NCBI GenBank assembly: GCA_910579435.1
Contig: CAJTVF010000005.1
Span: 26,728-90,727 of the forward strand
Direction: 5' to 3'
From: an uncultured Oscillibacter sp.
Lineage (GTDB): Bacteria > Bacillota > Clostridia > Oscillospirales > Oscillospiraceae
Length of the DNA: 64,000 nt
Numbering within the stretch: the first letter of the stretch is position 1; every line of letters starts with the position of its first letter. Position numbers and translations under genes: made by a program. The notes under the pieces were generated by a model. It was not told where the DNA came from. It made no database searches and worked only from the letters and a program-made list of their open reading frames with translations. Of this stretch, positions 25,865-34,427 are shown in pieces.

Positions 25865-26940
25865 CCGTCGAACCTCCCGGTAAAGTCCGTGCTGGCCACA
25901 TCCTTCAGCGGCAGCTTCACCGGTTTCCCAGTGGCGGCGGACTGGTAAATGGCCAGGATCATCTCCAGGGCGTTCCGCCCCGCCACGGCGTCCACATAGG
26001 GCCTGCGGTCCTGTTCAATGGCCTCGATCATATCGGCGAACAGGCTGGTGTGGCCGTTGCCGTAGACATTGCTGGTGGCTTCCTGGAGACCCTTGTTCTG
26101 AACGTCTTTTTCGTCCTCGCCGGCGAAGTCCCACACGTCAATGTTGTTGGTGGACGTCCCTCCCAGCTTCACCGTTCCGGTCTCGCCGAAGAGGTACAGC
26201 GTCTCCTCCAGGTTCTTCGGGTAGACGTTGGTAGTGCCCTCGATGGTGCCCACAGCGCCGTTCTTGAATTTCACGACCGCCATGCCGATATCCTCGCATT
26301 GGAGGTAGTCGTGGAACTGCCGCTTGGTGACGCCATAGACCTCCTCCACCTCGTCTCCCATCATCCAGCGCAGAAGATCAATTCCGTGAATGCACTGGTT
26401 CATCAGACAGCCGCCGTCCTGGGCCCAGGTGCCCCGCCAGGGGGCCTGGTCGTAATAATCCCGGTTCCGGTTCCAGCGGACATGGACAGAGCCATGGGAG
26501 ACGCGTCCAAAGCGGCCCGCCTCCAGGGCGCGGCGGAGCTCCTGGACGGCAATGTTAAAGCGGTTCTGATGGCAGGCGGAGACCTTCACGCCCTTTTCCC
26601 CGCTCCGGCGGATAATCTCGTCCGCGTCGGCCATGCTCATGGCCATGGGTTTTTCAATGATGACGTTGACCCCCGCGTCGATGCAGCGGAGGGCAATCTC
26701 CGCGTGGACGCCGCTCTCAGTGGCGATGCTTACAAGGGCGGGCTTTTCTGCCTCCAGCAGCGTTTTGTAGTCCGTATAGCGGTGGATGCTCCCGTCCTTC
26801 TCCAGGCCGTATTTGGCCAGGAGGGCCTCCATGGTTTCGGGCAGCACGTCGCACACGGCGCAGATTTCCAGGCGGTTGTTCAAAGCGGCTTTGATGTGGT
26901 TGACTGCGATACGGCCGCAACCGATGAGGGCGTATTTCAT
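25861..26940 (-). CDS. wbpB: Gfo/Idh/MocA dehydrogenase, WbpB/WlbA type
   Basis: This 359-residue NAD-dependent oxidoreductase has the Rossmann start MKYALIGCGRIAVNHIKA, the EKPMAMS motif (Lys near residue 95), HQNRFN near 122, and the catalytic GGCLMNQCIHGIDLLRWM near 178. These match UDP-N-acetylglucosaminuronate 3-dehydrogenases, which make the 3-keto sugar for amination. The window also encodes the matching 6-dehydrogenase, aminotransferase, N-acetyltransferase and 2-epimerase, so the UDP-2,3-diacetamido-mannuronate route is complete. ATG 26940 overlaps no gene; the GT4 gene upstream ends 25 nt away. Confidence 0.85.
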   Translation of the reverse strand: MKYALIGCGRIAVNHIKAALNNRLEICAVCDVLPETMEALLAKYGLEKDGSIHRYTDYKTLLEAEKPALVSIATESGVHAEIALRCIDAGVNVIIEKPMAMSMADADEIIRRSGEKGVKVSACHQNRFNIAVQELRRALEAGRFGRVSHGSVHVRWNRNRDYYDQAPWRGTWAQDGGCLMNQCIHGIDLLRWMMGDEVEEVYGVTKRQFHDYLQCEDIGMAVVKFKNGAVGTIEGTTNVYPKNLEETLYLFGETGTVKLGGTSTNNIDVWDFAGEDEKDVQNKGLQEATSNVYGNGHTSLFADMIEAIEQDRRPYVDAVAGRNALEMILAIYQSAATGKPVKLPLKDVASTDFTGRFDG

Positions 26941-26965
26941 GACGGCACTTCCTTTTTATTTTTCG

Positions 26966-28099
26966 TTATTTTTCGCTCAGAATCTCTTCATATAGGGCCA
27001 AGAGCTTCGTTTCTTCCACGCCCCAGTTGAATTTTTCTTGAACGGCCCGGCGACCGGCCTCCCCCATTTGGCGGGCCTCCTTCGGGTGATCCAGGAGGTA
27101 GCGGATGGCGGAGGCGTACGCTTCGACGTCCTCCGGATCTATGCAGACGGCGAAACAGTAATCCGAGAGAAGCTTGTCGCAATACGGACTCTTCGCCATA
27201 ATAGAGGGTAGACCCATGGCCATATATTCGTAGGATTTTGTGGCAAGATTGTCGAATTTGTTATACTGCCCCACATTCAGTCCAACGGCCGCGCCGATCC
27301 GGCAGTGGGAGAGTGTTTTCCGCACATCTTCCCGGCTGACTCTGCCCATATAATGGACGCAGGAGGCTTCCGGCATGGACAGGACCTCCTCCTGATATGA
27401 ATCGGGAGAGAAGTTTCCCGCCAAGTACACTTCGGCCCCGGCCATGCTGGCGGCCCGTACTAACTGGGTGATCCCGCGGGCGCGGGTAAGGGACCCCAGG
27501 CAGCAGACGCTTCGGTCCCACTTTTCAGAATCAGGGTCATAATAATCATACAGCTCTTCCAGCAGGGGGACGTTATCCAAAAACGCAATGCTGCGGCATT
27601 GGCCCTCAAAAGGATTTCGTCCGTCCTTCAGGCAGGGAAATACCAGACCGTCAATTTTCCGCAGCGCGTGCCGCTCATAGGCGCCGTAGGCGAAGGCGAT
27701 AAGGGAGCGGAGCGGGGCGGGGAGATATTCCTTGGTCTTGATCTGCTCGGTGTATTTTTCATGGCTGTCAAAAATGACTCGTTTGTCCCGCTTTTTCAGC
27801 TTCAGCCCATAGGGCAGCAGCTCCGGGTCATGAAAATGATAGATATCCGCGTCCACGGACAGCGCCGCCTCGTAGACCTTTTTGGAAAACGACGCCATCC
27901 GCTCCCGCCGGCTCCCGGGAAGGGGGCCCACGCCGATAATGTGGACGTTATCTTTTTCATAAGTGCCGCCCGGCTCCACTAGATAGACGTCATACCCCGC
28001 CTTCGCCAGGGATACGCACTCCTTGCGGAAGATTCGGATATCCTCTGGCGGATGCGCACTGGTCATGTGGCAGACCTTCGCCTTTCCGGCCGCGCCCAT
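26966..28099 (-). CDS. GT4-like glycosyltransferase, tandem paralogue 2
   Basis: The 377-residue protein begins AKVCHMTSAHPPEDIRIF and ends NWGVEETKLLALYEEILSEK. The gene upstream has almost the same beginning and end, so the two are tandem paralogues. It has the GT-B pattern (FHDPELLPYGLKLKKR near residue 80, donor-side MGLPSIMA near 305). ATG 28099 is 7 nt from GGAGG; a GTG at 28102 is too close. The first base of ATG is the last base of the preceding gene's TGA (TGATG), so its translation depends on how the upstream poly-C tract is read. It probably adds one residue to the repeat unit. Confidence 0.8.
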   Translation of the reverse strand: MGAAGKAKVCHMTSAHPPEDIRIFRKECVSLAKAGYDVYLVEPGGTYEKDNVHIIGVGPLPGSRRERMASFSKKVYEAALSVDADIYHFHDPELLPYGLKLKKRDKRVIFDSHEKYTEQIKTKEYLPAPLRSLIAFAYGAYERHALRKIDGLVFPCLKDGRNPFEGQCRSIAFLDNVPLLEELYDYYDPDSEKWDRSVCCLGSLTRARGITQLVRAASMAGAEVYLAGNFSPDSYQEEVLSMPEASCVHYMGRVSREDVRKTLSHCRIGAAVGLNVGQYNKFDNLATKSYEYMAMGLPSIMAKSPYCDKLLSDYCFAVCIDPEDVEAYASAIRYLLDHPKEARQMGEAGRRAVQEKFNWGVEETKLLALYEEILSEK

Positions 28100-29325
28100 C
28101 ACGCCGCCTCCTTTCGGAGACTACGCGGCGCACGAACCGCGAGGGGTAAGAACAGAATTACACAGATCGTCCCCGGGGGGGGGGACATTTGTGCGCTATT
28201 TAAGGACGCGGGGGCGCCCTCTGCGGCCAGCGCGTCATACAGGGCCAGAAGCTTCTTTTCCTCCACGCCCCAGTTGAATTCCTCTTTTATGGCCCTGCGC
28301 CCGTTCTCCCCCATCTGCCGGGCCTCTTCTGGGTGGTCCAGCAGGTATTGGACGGCGGAGGCAATTTCCCCCGGATTTTCTGGATCTATACAAATTCCGC
28401 AGTGGTAGCGGTCCACAAATTCCCGCCACAGCACGAAGTTCGTGCAGATCACCGGAAGGCCCGCCAGCATCTCCTCGAAAATCTTTGTGTTGCCCATAGT
28501 GCCGTTTTTCCAGTCAGAATTTCGGGAATAGGACACTACCGCCATGCCAACCGTACTTTGCGCCAGTAGCGCAGCTACTTCTCCGTGGGGCACCCTGCCG
28601 AGGTACCGGACCCGCTCCCAAGCGGGCAAAGCCTGAAGCTCCTGGAGGTACGGGGTGTCGGCAATGCCGCACAGAAGGTATTCGCAGTCCGGCAGTTTCT
28701 CCAAGGCCCTTATGATTGTGTGGTGGTTCCATTGGCGGGAGATGCCGCCGGCAAATACCAGGGTACGGTCACTCTGCTCAGGGAGAGGGGGCATTTTTGC
28801 GGGAAGAATTGGGAAGTTTGCTACTTGGACCGTTCGGGAGTTGATGGAGCGGAAATATTCCACAATATTGGGCGTTACAGAAATTACGGCGTTAAGTTGC
28901 CGGCAGACGCCTTCTTGATGGGCCTTAAACCAGTGGTACACCATTTTCCGCAGAGGAGCCGGAATCCACTCTTTTTGCAGGACGGACTCCAGCGTATTTT
29001 CGTGGCTGTCGAAGATGACCTTTTTGCCCTTCTTCTTTAGCTTCAGCCCATAGGGCAGCAACTCCGGGTCGTGGAGGTGGTAGACATCTGCGTCCGCCTC
29101 CAGGGCCCTCCGGTACGCCCTCCAGGCAGTCATGAGCATGCGCTGAAAGCGGTTTGGGGCGATATCCCCAAAGCCCAGGATGTGAACGCCGTCCTTTTCA
29201 TAGTCCCCCCCCTGCTGGACCAACGTCACGTCATACCCGGCTCTTGCCAGAGAGACGCACTCCTTCTGAAAAATCCGCACGTCCTCCGGGGGGTGGACGC
29301 TTGTAACATGGCATACCTTCGTCAT
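28099..29325 (-). CDS. GT4-like glycosyltransferase, tandem paralogue 1, with poly-C tail
   Basis: The 408-residue GT-B protein starts MTKVCHVTSVHPPEDVRIFQ; the mid-domain has YHLHDPELLPYGLKLKKKG and the donor side GLPVICTNFVLWREFVD. The natural end by comparison with the next gene is LLALYDALAAEG. The frame then runs through an extra tail of about 38 residues crossing a 10-C tract and ends RKEAA. Its TGA overlaps the ATG of the next gene. With 9 or 11 C it would stop early and uncouple the neighbour. The start overlaps the epimerase gene stop (ATGA at 29325). Confidence 0.82.
   Translation of the reverse strand: MTKVCHVTSVHPPEDVRIFQKECVSLARAGYDVTLVQQGGDYEKDGVHILGFGDIAPNRFQRMLMTAWRAYRRALEADADVYHLHDPELLPYGLKLKKKGKKVIFDSHENTLESVLQKEWIPAPLRKMVYHWFKAHQEGVCRQLNAVISVTPNIVEYFRSINSRTVQVANFPILPAKMPPLPEQSDRTLVFAGGISRQWNHHTIIRALEKLPDCEYLLCGIADTPYLQELQALPAWERVRYLGRVPHGEVAALLAQSTVGMAVVSYSRNSDWKNGTMGNTKIFEEMLAGLPVICTNFVLWREFVDRYHCGICIDPENPGEIASAVQYLLDHPEEARQMGENGRRAIKEEFNWGVEEKKLLALYDALAAEGAPASLNSAQMSPPPGTICVILFLPLAVRAPRSLRKEAA
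28175..28184 (-). repeat. Poly-C(10) tract before the tandem GT4 gene
   Basis: Ten C on the minus strand in ...GCGCACAAATGT-C(10)-GGGGACG. The observed length keeps the upstream GT4 frame open to the TGATG overlap with the next gene. Surrounding sequence is shared with the tract at 32366. Confidence 0.85.
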
Positions 29326-30404
29326 GCGAAAAACTCCTTGATTTTCTCCACGATCTTCTCTGCGCTGTGCCCGTCGCCGAACGGCCGGTACGCCGGATCA
29401 AAGGAGACCTCCGCTCCCAGTTTTTGAAGAATGTCCGCTTTATCGGGCTTTGCCAGCCGGTTGCAGCCGTTTACCATGGTTTCCGGCCAGGCGACATAGT
29501 CGAACACCGTGACGCAGTGCTTCCCGGCGAAGAACGCCTCTCTTTGCAGGCCGCCGGAATCCGTGACGATCTTCTCCGCCCGGCTCACCAGGGAGATGGA
29601 GCATTTGTAGCCCACCGGCCCGGCCAGCAGGATATTCCGGTATCCCTTTCCCGTGACCAGCCGTTCCGCCCGGTTATGGTTCCGGGGATGAACGGGATAA
29701 ACCACCGGGGCGTCCAAGGCTTCCATGGCCTGGAAGATTTGATCCAGCTTTTCATCCGTGTCCGTATTCTCCTGACGGTGGCAGGTCATGTAATAGAACG
29801 TTTCCGGCAGGGCCAGGGACTTTCCTGCGAAATCCACCAAGTCCGAAAGTTCCGAGCCGTCCAGCCGCTCCGTATAATAGCGGAATGCGTCATACATGGG
29901 ATCTCCCGTAAAATAGGAACTCCCTTCGATGCCCTCCCGCCGCAGAAACTCCATGGCGGAGGCGGTGCAGGCAAACCGCAGGGCGGATACATGGTCCGTC
30001 ACAATGCGGTTGACCTCCTCGGGATTGTCCAGGGTCCCCAGGCGGCCGCCCGCCTCCACATGGCACACGGGAATATGGAGCTTCACCGCCGCAAGGGCCC
30101 CGGCCATGGTGGAGTTGGTGTCGCCGAAGACCAGAAGCATGTCCGGCTTTTCCTCCAGCAGGACCTCCTCGATCTTCATCAGCATCTGCCCGGTCATCTG
30201 CCCGTGGCTTCCGCCGGAGACGCCCAGGTTATAGTCCGGCTTTGGGATGTCCATCTCCTCGAAAAAGACCTCGGACATATTGTGGTCATAGTGCTGGCCG
30301 GTGTGGATCAGGACCTCCTGAAACTCCCTCCGCAGGACCCTGGAAACCACCGCCAGTTTGATGAACTGGGGCCGGGCCCCGACGACCGTACAGATTTTCT
30401 TCAT
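29322..30404 (-). CDS. wbpI: UDP-HexNAc 2-epimerase (WecB/WbpI family)
   Basis: The 360-residue protein has the non-hydrolysing 2-epimerase pattern: VGARPQFIKLAVVSRVLRR at the start, HTGQHYDHNMSEVFFEE near 36, FGDTNSTMAGALAA near 90, HVEAGGRLG near 115, and TDSGGLQREAFFAGKHCV near 285. It converts a gluco- to a manno-configured UDP-sugar. In this pathway context the substrate is likely UDP-GlcNAc3NAcA, giving UDP-ManNAc3NAcA; plain WecB activity on UDP-GlcNAc cannot be excluded. It abuts the 6-dehydrogenase gene (stop at 30405) with no gap and overlaps the GT4 gene downstream. Confidence 0.87.
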   Translation of the reverse strand: MKKICTVVGARPQFIKLAVVSRVLRREFQEVLIHTGQHYDHNMSEVFFEEMDIPKPDYNLGVSGGSHGQMTGQMLMKIEEVLLEEKPDMLLVFGDTNSTMAGALAAVKLHIPVCHVEAGGRLGTLDNPEEVNRIVTDHVSALRFACTASAMEFLRREGIEGSSYFTGDPMYDAFRYYTERLDGSELSDLVDFAGKSLALPETFYYMTCHRQENTDTDEKLDQIFQAMEALDAPVVYPVHPRNHNRAERLVTGKGYRNILLAGPVGYKCSISLVSRAEKIVTDSGGLQREAFFAGKHCVTVFDYVAWPETMVNGCNRLAKPDKADILQKLGAEVSFDPAYRPFGDGHSAEKIVEKIKEFFA

Positions 30405-31724
30405 TTACAGCACCTCAATATTCTCCCGGTTTTCGATGCCCTTGCACACGTTTTTGCAGTCAAACACCGGTACGCCGCACCCCGTGACCATGGCGTAATC
30501 CACGTTTGTATGGGCCGTGGTGATGCACACCAGGTCATAGCCTTTTACGGCCTCCGGCGTCAGGGCGGGAATGCCCTCGTACCATACCCCCGCGTCCCGG
30601 TATTTCGGGACATAGGGGTCGTAATAGTCCACCAACGCCCCGGTCTTGCGGAATTCCTCCATCACCCGGACGGCGGGGCTCTCCCGGTAGTCATCAATGT
30701 CCTGCTTGTAGGCCGCGCCCAGCACCAGCACCTTCGAGCCATTCAGGGACTTCTTATCGCGGTTCAGGATCTTCCCCGCCCGCTCCACGGTGTACTCCGG
30801 CATCCGGTCGTTGACCATCATGGACGTCTCGATCATACTGGTGTGGAAGCCGTACTCCCGGGCCTTCCAGCTGAGGTAATAGGGATCCAGGGGGATGCAG
30901 TGACCGCCCAGGCCGGGACCGGGATAGAAGGCCTGGAAGCCGTAGGGCTTAGTTTTGGCGGCATCAATGACCTCCCAGATATTGATTCCCATGCGGTTGC
31001 AGAGGATGGCCAGCTCGTTGACAAGGCCAATGTTGATGTTTCGGTAAGTGTTCTCCAGAATTTTCTCCATCTCCGCCACGGCGGGACTGGAAACGGTGGT
31101 TACGTCCCCGTCCAGAATCGCCCGGTAAACCATGGCGATGACCTCCACGGCGTCCTGGCCGATGGCGCCCACCACCTTGGGCGTGTTGCTGGTTTTATAG
31201 ATCAGGTTGCCCGGATCAATGCGCTCCGGGGAGAAGCCCAGGTAGAAGTCCTCACCGCACTTGAGGCCGCTTCCCTCCTCCAGAATGGGCTTCAAAAGCT
31301 CCTCGGTGGTACCGGGGTAAGTCGTGGACTCCAGTACCACGATGGAGCCCCGGGTCAGGTGCTTGGAGATGGCGACAGTGGAATCCCGGACGTAGCTAAT
31401 GTCCGGCTGCTGGTGCCTGTCCAGCGGCGTGGGGACGCAGATGGCGATAAAGTCCACATCCTTGACGAAGCTGAAGTCGGAGGTGGCGCGCAGCATACCG
31501 GACTTCACCAGCTCCTCCAGGTCGGCGTTCACCACGTCGCCGATATAGTTTTTCCCGGCGTTTACCAGGTTTACCTTCTCCTGCTGCACATCGAAACCAA
31601 TGGTCTTGAAGCCGTGCTTGGCCTTGTCCACCGCCAGGGGCAGGCCCACATAGCCCAGGCCGCACACGCCCATGATCAGGGTCTTGTCTTGTATTTTCTG
31701 AAGCAGTTCTTCTTTTATGCCCAT
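30405..31724 (-). CDS. wbpA: UDP-N-acetylglucosamine 6-dehydrogenase (WbpA type)
   Basis: This 439-residue UDP-sugar dehydrogenase has MGVCGLGYVGLPLA as the NAD loop, CVPTPLDRHQQPD near 105, the conserved FSPERIDPGN near 160, and the catalytic Cys in PGPGLGGHCIPLDPYYL near residue 255. It oxidises C6 of UDP-GlcNAc to the uronic acid. ATG 31724 is used because AAGGAG lies 10 nt upstream, just after the TAA of the acetyltransferase gene; the frame extends to 31760 but without a ribosome-binding site. It is the first enzyme of the WbpA-B-E-D-I route. Confidence 0.9.
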   Translation of the reverse strand: MGIKEELLQKIQDKTLIMGVCGLGYVGLPLAVDKAKHGFKTIGFDVQQEKVNLVNAGKNYIGDVVNADLEELVKSGMLRATSDFSFVKDVDFIAICVPTPLDRHQQPDISYVRDSTVAISKHLTRGSIVVLESTTYPGTTEELLKPILEEGSGLKCGEDFYLGFSPERIDPGNLIYKTSNTPKVVGAIGQDAVEVIAMVYRAILDGDVTTVSSPAVAEMEKILENTYRNINIGLVNELAILCNRMGINIWEVIDAAKTKPYGFQAFYPGPGLGGHCIPLDPYYLSWKAREYGFHTSMIETSMMVNDRMPEYTVERAGKILNRDKKSLNGSKVLVLGAAYKQDIDDYRESPAVRVMEEFRKTGALVDYYDPYVPKYRDAGVWYEGIPALTPEAVKGYDLVCITTAHTNVDYAMVTGCGVPVFDCKNVCKGIENRENIEVL

Positions 31725-31725
31725 G

Positions 31726-32313
31726 TTAATCGCACTCCTTGATGGTATAGTCGGTTTCATTCATCTGATATTTTTTCCCGCAGGCGGGACAGACGGCTCT
31801 CAAATCGGAGAACTTGACCTGTTCGCCGCATTGGCAGACGTAGCCCCGGATCTCGGCGGGACAGCCGTAGACCATGGCGTAATCCGGCACGTCTTTTGTC
31901 ACCACGGAACCGGCCCCCACGAAGGCGTAGCGCCCGACGTTGTGGCCGCAGACGATGGTGGCGTTGGCCCCCACGCTGGCCCCTTTTTTCAGGGTGGTCT
32001 TCCGGTACTCCCTCTTGCGCTCGATGAAGGCCCGGGGATTGACGACGTTGGTAAACACGCAGGAGGGGCCCAGGAACACGCCTTCCTCGCACACCACGCC
32101 GGTGTAGATGGAGACATTGTTCTGCACCTTGCAGCCGTCCCCCAGATCCACGTCCGGGGAAACCACCACGTTCTGTCCGATATTGCAGTTTTTTCCGATT
32201 TTGCAACCCTTCATGATGTGGGAGAAGTGCCAGATTTTGGTCCCCTCCCCAATCTCGCAGCCCTCATCTACATAGCTGGATTCGTGGACGAAATAGCGCT
32301 TCTCCTCCATCAC
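31726..32313 (-). CDS. wbpD: WbpD-like sugar N-acetyltransferase
   Basis: This 195-residue hexapeptide-repeat enzyme has repeats from about residue 5 to 150 (GCEIGEGTKIWHFSHIM, GCKIGKNCNIGQNVVV, VGANATIVCGHNVGRYAFVG). It carries the PRAFIERKREYRKT acceptor loop typical of WbpD/WlbB-type enzymes. They acetylate the 3-amino group of UDP-GlcNAc3NA. A C-terminal zinc-ribbon-like pair, CQCGEQVKFSDLRAVCPACG, extends the usual domain. ATG 32313 is part of a TGATG cassette shared with the GT4 gene at 28099 and depends on poly-C length upstream. TAA is followed by wbpA after 1 nt. Confidence 0.88.
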   Translation of the reverse strand: MMEEKRYFVHESSYVDEGCEIGEGTKIWHFSHIMKGCKIGKNCNIGQNVVVSPDVDLGDGCKVQNNVSIYTGVVCEEGVFLGPSCVFTNVVNPRAFIERKREYRKTTLKKGASVGANATIVCGHNVGRYAFVGAGSVVTKDVPDYAMVYGCPAEIRGYVCQCGEQVKFSDLRAVCPACGKKYQMNETDYTIKECD

Positions 32314-32352
32314 GCCGCCTCCTTCCGTAGGGCGGGTGTGATGGAGAGTTTC

Positions 32353-33294
32353 TCAGGGAGTCCTCGGGGGGGGGGGGGGCATTTGTCCGCGATATGTGTT
32401 CTCTATCAGAGACGTTTTCAGGTTCCGCATGAAGATCCGGTGAGGAATGGCGAAGTTGCCGGTGACAGTCTCCCCGCTTGGAACGTCCTTGGTGACTACC
32501 GCGCCCAAAGAGATGCACACGTCGTCTCCGACCGTGACGGCGTTGGAGATAGTGGCGTTCACGCCGATCCAAAGCCGGTCGCCGAAGACGCAGTTGCCGC
32601 TAATCTCCGCTTCGGCGGCGATCAGGCCGCGTTTTCCGATCACGGTACCATGCCCGATCAGTACGCCATTGTCAATCATACAATACGCACCGATGCGGGT
32701 GGTATCCAGCTGGAGCGCGCCGCATTCGATATTGCAGTTGCTGCCGATCTGCACGCCCTGTTCGATGACGGTCCACCCGGCATCCAGGCCGATAAAGGCG
32801 CGGTCCGCACCCTCTTTTATGACGGTGTAGCCTTGGGCGCCGATCACGGTCCCGGCGCAGACCCGGACGCCCTCCATCAAAACGCTGTTTTCATTGACGG
32901 TGACAAAGGGCTGAAGCTCCACACTCGGCCCGATCTCTACATTGTATGGGGCTACGTAGGCCAGCGGGCTGATGTTTGCGGTGGGATCGATTACAGTAGG
33001 CCGCTTTTCCCGATGGCGGACCAGGTAATTATGGAGCGTAAAGAAGGCGGCCTTCGGCGATTCCGTTACGGCCACGCCGGAAACATGGGCTGAGATGAGC
33101 GCTTGGACCTCCGGCGCGCAGATTACGCAGGAAATTCGGGGATCCTCCAGGGCATACGCGTATTTGGGCGTTTCCAGATAAGTCAGGGCCCGTTCGCCAC
33201 GGATGCGGGTACATTGCTCCAAGGTGGCGAATGTGCCGTCAGAAACCAGGGAACAGCCGTGTCCTGTTTTTTCGAGATAGTCGGAAAGCTTCAC
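32353..33294 (-). CDS. LpxD-like left-handed beta-helix acyltransferase, copy 1
   Basis: This 313-residue protein has an LpxD-like N-terminal domain (residues 1-100) and a hexapeptide-repeat helix (about 105-285; ANISPLAYVAPYNVEIGPSVE, VRVCAGTVIGAQGYTVIKEG, TRIGAYCMIDNGVLIGHGTVI). In Gram-negative bacteria LpxD adds an acyl chain to a UDP-amino sugar. Here, without lipid A genes, an N-acyl transfer to a glycan amino sugar is likely. GTG 33294 is the start, 9 nt from GGAGGG and overlapping the aminotransferase stop; longer frames lack support. The last codons are CCC runs of a 14-C tract and end PPPPPRTP, after which the downstream wbpD is uncoupled. Confidence 0.75.
   Translation of the reverse strand: MKLSDYLEKTGHGCSLVSDGTFATLEQCTRIRGERALTYLETPKYAYALEDPRISCVICAPEVQALISAHVSGVAVTESPKAAFFTLHNYLVRHREKRPTVIDPTANISPLAYVAPYNVEIGPSVELQPFVTVNENSVLMEGVRVCAGTVIGAQGYTVIKEGADRAFIGLDAGWTVIEQGVQIGSNCNIECGALQLDTTRIGAYCMIDNGVLIGHGTVIGKRGLIAAEAEISGNCVFGDRLWIGVNATISNAVTVGDDVCISLGAVVTKDVPSGETVTGNFAIPHRIFMRNLKTSLIENTYRGQMPPPPPRTP
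32366..32379 (-). repeat. Poly-C(14) tract between the LpxD-like gene and wbpD
   Basis: Fourteen C on the minus strand in ...GCGGACAAATG-C(14)-GAGGACT. With 13 or 10 the frame would run 18 codons further and end RKEAA at a TGA overlapping the wbpD ATG. With 14 it stops at 32353. Its flanks match the tract at 28175. Confidence 0.85.
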
Positions 33295-34424
33295 AGATTG
33301 GCTCCCTCCAATACCGCCTGAATTACCTCCGCCTGCTCCGCTTCTGTCAGATAGGGGTGCATGGGCAGGGAGAAGGTCCGGGCACAATAGTCGTTCGCGT
33401 TTAGGAACACCTCGCCGTAGGACGGATCGTCCCGGAACACCGGCAGGGTGTGCTGGGGCTTCGGATAGTAAATCATGTTGGGGACACCTTTTTCCGTCAG
33501 ATGGGCCACGATTTTATCCCGCTGGGCCGTGTCCTTCGCAAGCAGCGCGTACTGGGCCCAGGCGGACACACAGCCTTCTGCCACGAAGGGCGTGACCAGC
33601 TTCCCGGCGAAAGCGGCGCTGTAGCGTCCTGCCGCGGTCTGCCGGGCGTCCAGCTCATAGTCCCTCAGGGCCTTGAGCTTGGGCAGGAGGACGGCGGCCT
33701 GGAGGTTGTCCAGCCGGGAGTTCATGCCGACCCGAATGTTGTCGTACTTCCCGCCGGGGCCCTTACCGTGGACGCAGAGGGACCGGAACAGCTTGTCCAG
33801 GTCATCGTCGTCGGTGAAGACGGCGCCGCCGTCGCCGTAGCAGCCCAGGGGCTTGGCGGGGAAAAAGCTGGTGGTGGCGATATGGCCGAAGGCGCAGGCC
33901 CGCTTTCCCTTGTACACCGCTCCGAAGCTCTGGGCGGCGTCCTCGATGAGGGTGAGGCCGTATTTCCCGCAGATGGGGGCGATGGCGTCATAGTCGCAGG
34001 GATTGCCCAGGATGTCCACGGCGACCACGGCTTTCGGGGTCAGCCGTCCCTCCGCCAGCACGGCCTGAATCTGCCGCTCCAGGCTCCTGGGGTCCAGGCA
34101 GTAGGTGTCCGGCAGAATCTCGCAGAAGACGGAGGCCGCGCCGAACATCTTCGCCGGCTCCGTGGAGGAGATGAAGGTCATGTCGGGGCAGAACACCGCG
34201 TCCCCCTCCCCTACTCCGGCGGCCATAAACGCGAGCTGGAGCGCGTCCGTGCCGTTGGCGCAGGTGATGCAGTGCTTCCGGCCTGTGAAGGCGGCGAGTT
34301 GGGCCTCCAGCTCCTTGACGTATACGCCGCCGATGAACTGGGCGGAATCCAGGACGCTTTGAATGTTGGCGTTGATCTCGGTTTTCAGGGCCCGGTATTG
34401 GGCCTTCAGGTCGATGAATTGCAT
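33291..34424 (-). CDS. wbpE: DegT/DnrJ/EryC1/StrS aminotransferase (WbpE type)
   Basis: This 377-residue PLP enzyme has ANGTDALQLAFMAAGVGEGD near residue 58, EDAAQSFGAVYKGKRAC near 160, and the PLP lysine in TSFFPAKPLGCYGDGG near 185. It aminates the 3-keto UDP-GlcNAcA made by the WbpB homologue, in coupled fashion with glutamate as in WbpB/WbpE pairs. ATG 34424 lies 3 nt after the upstream LpxD-like stop, and its own stop overlaps the next GTG. A PglE role is less likely because a closer PglE candidate lies at 42989-44197. Confidence 0.87.
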   Translation of the reverse strand: MQFIDLKAQYRALKTEINANIQSVLDSAQFIGGVYVKELEAQLAAFTGRKHCITCANGTDALQLAFMAAGVGEGDAVFCPDMTFISSTEPAKMFGAASVFCEILPDTYCLDPRSLERQIQAVLAEGRLTPKAVVAVDILGNPCDYDAIAPICGKYGLTLIEDAAQSFGAVYKGKRACAFGHIATTSFFPAKPLGCYGDGGAVFTDDDDLDKLFRSLCVHGKGPGGKYDNIRVGMNSRLDNLQAAVLLPKLKALRDYELDARQTAAGRYSAAFAGKLVTPFVAEGCVSAWAQYALLAKDTAQRDKIVAHLTEKGVPNMIYYPKPQHTLPVFRDDPSYGEVFLNANDYCARTFSLPMHPYLTEAEQAEVIQAVLEGANL

Positions 34425-34427
34425 AGG

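Noticed and set aside
29367..33093. Long plus-strand open frames opposite the wbp genes
   Set aside because: They are antisense to genes with clear family motifs and have no start signals.
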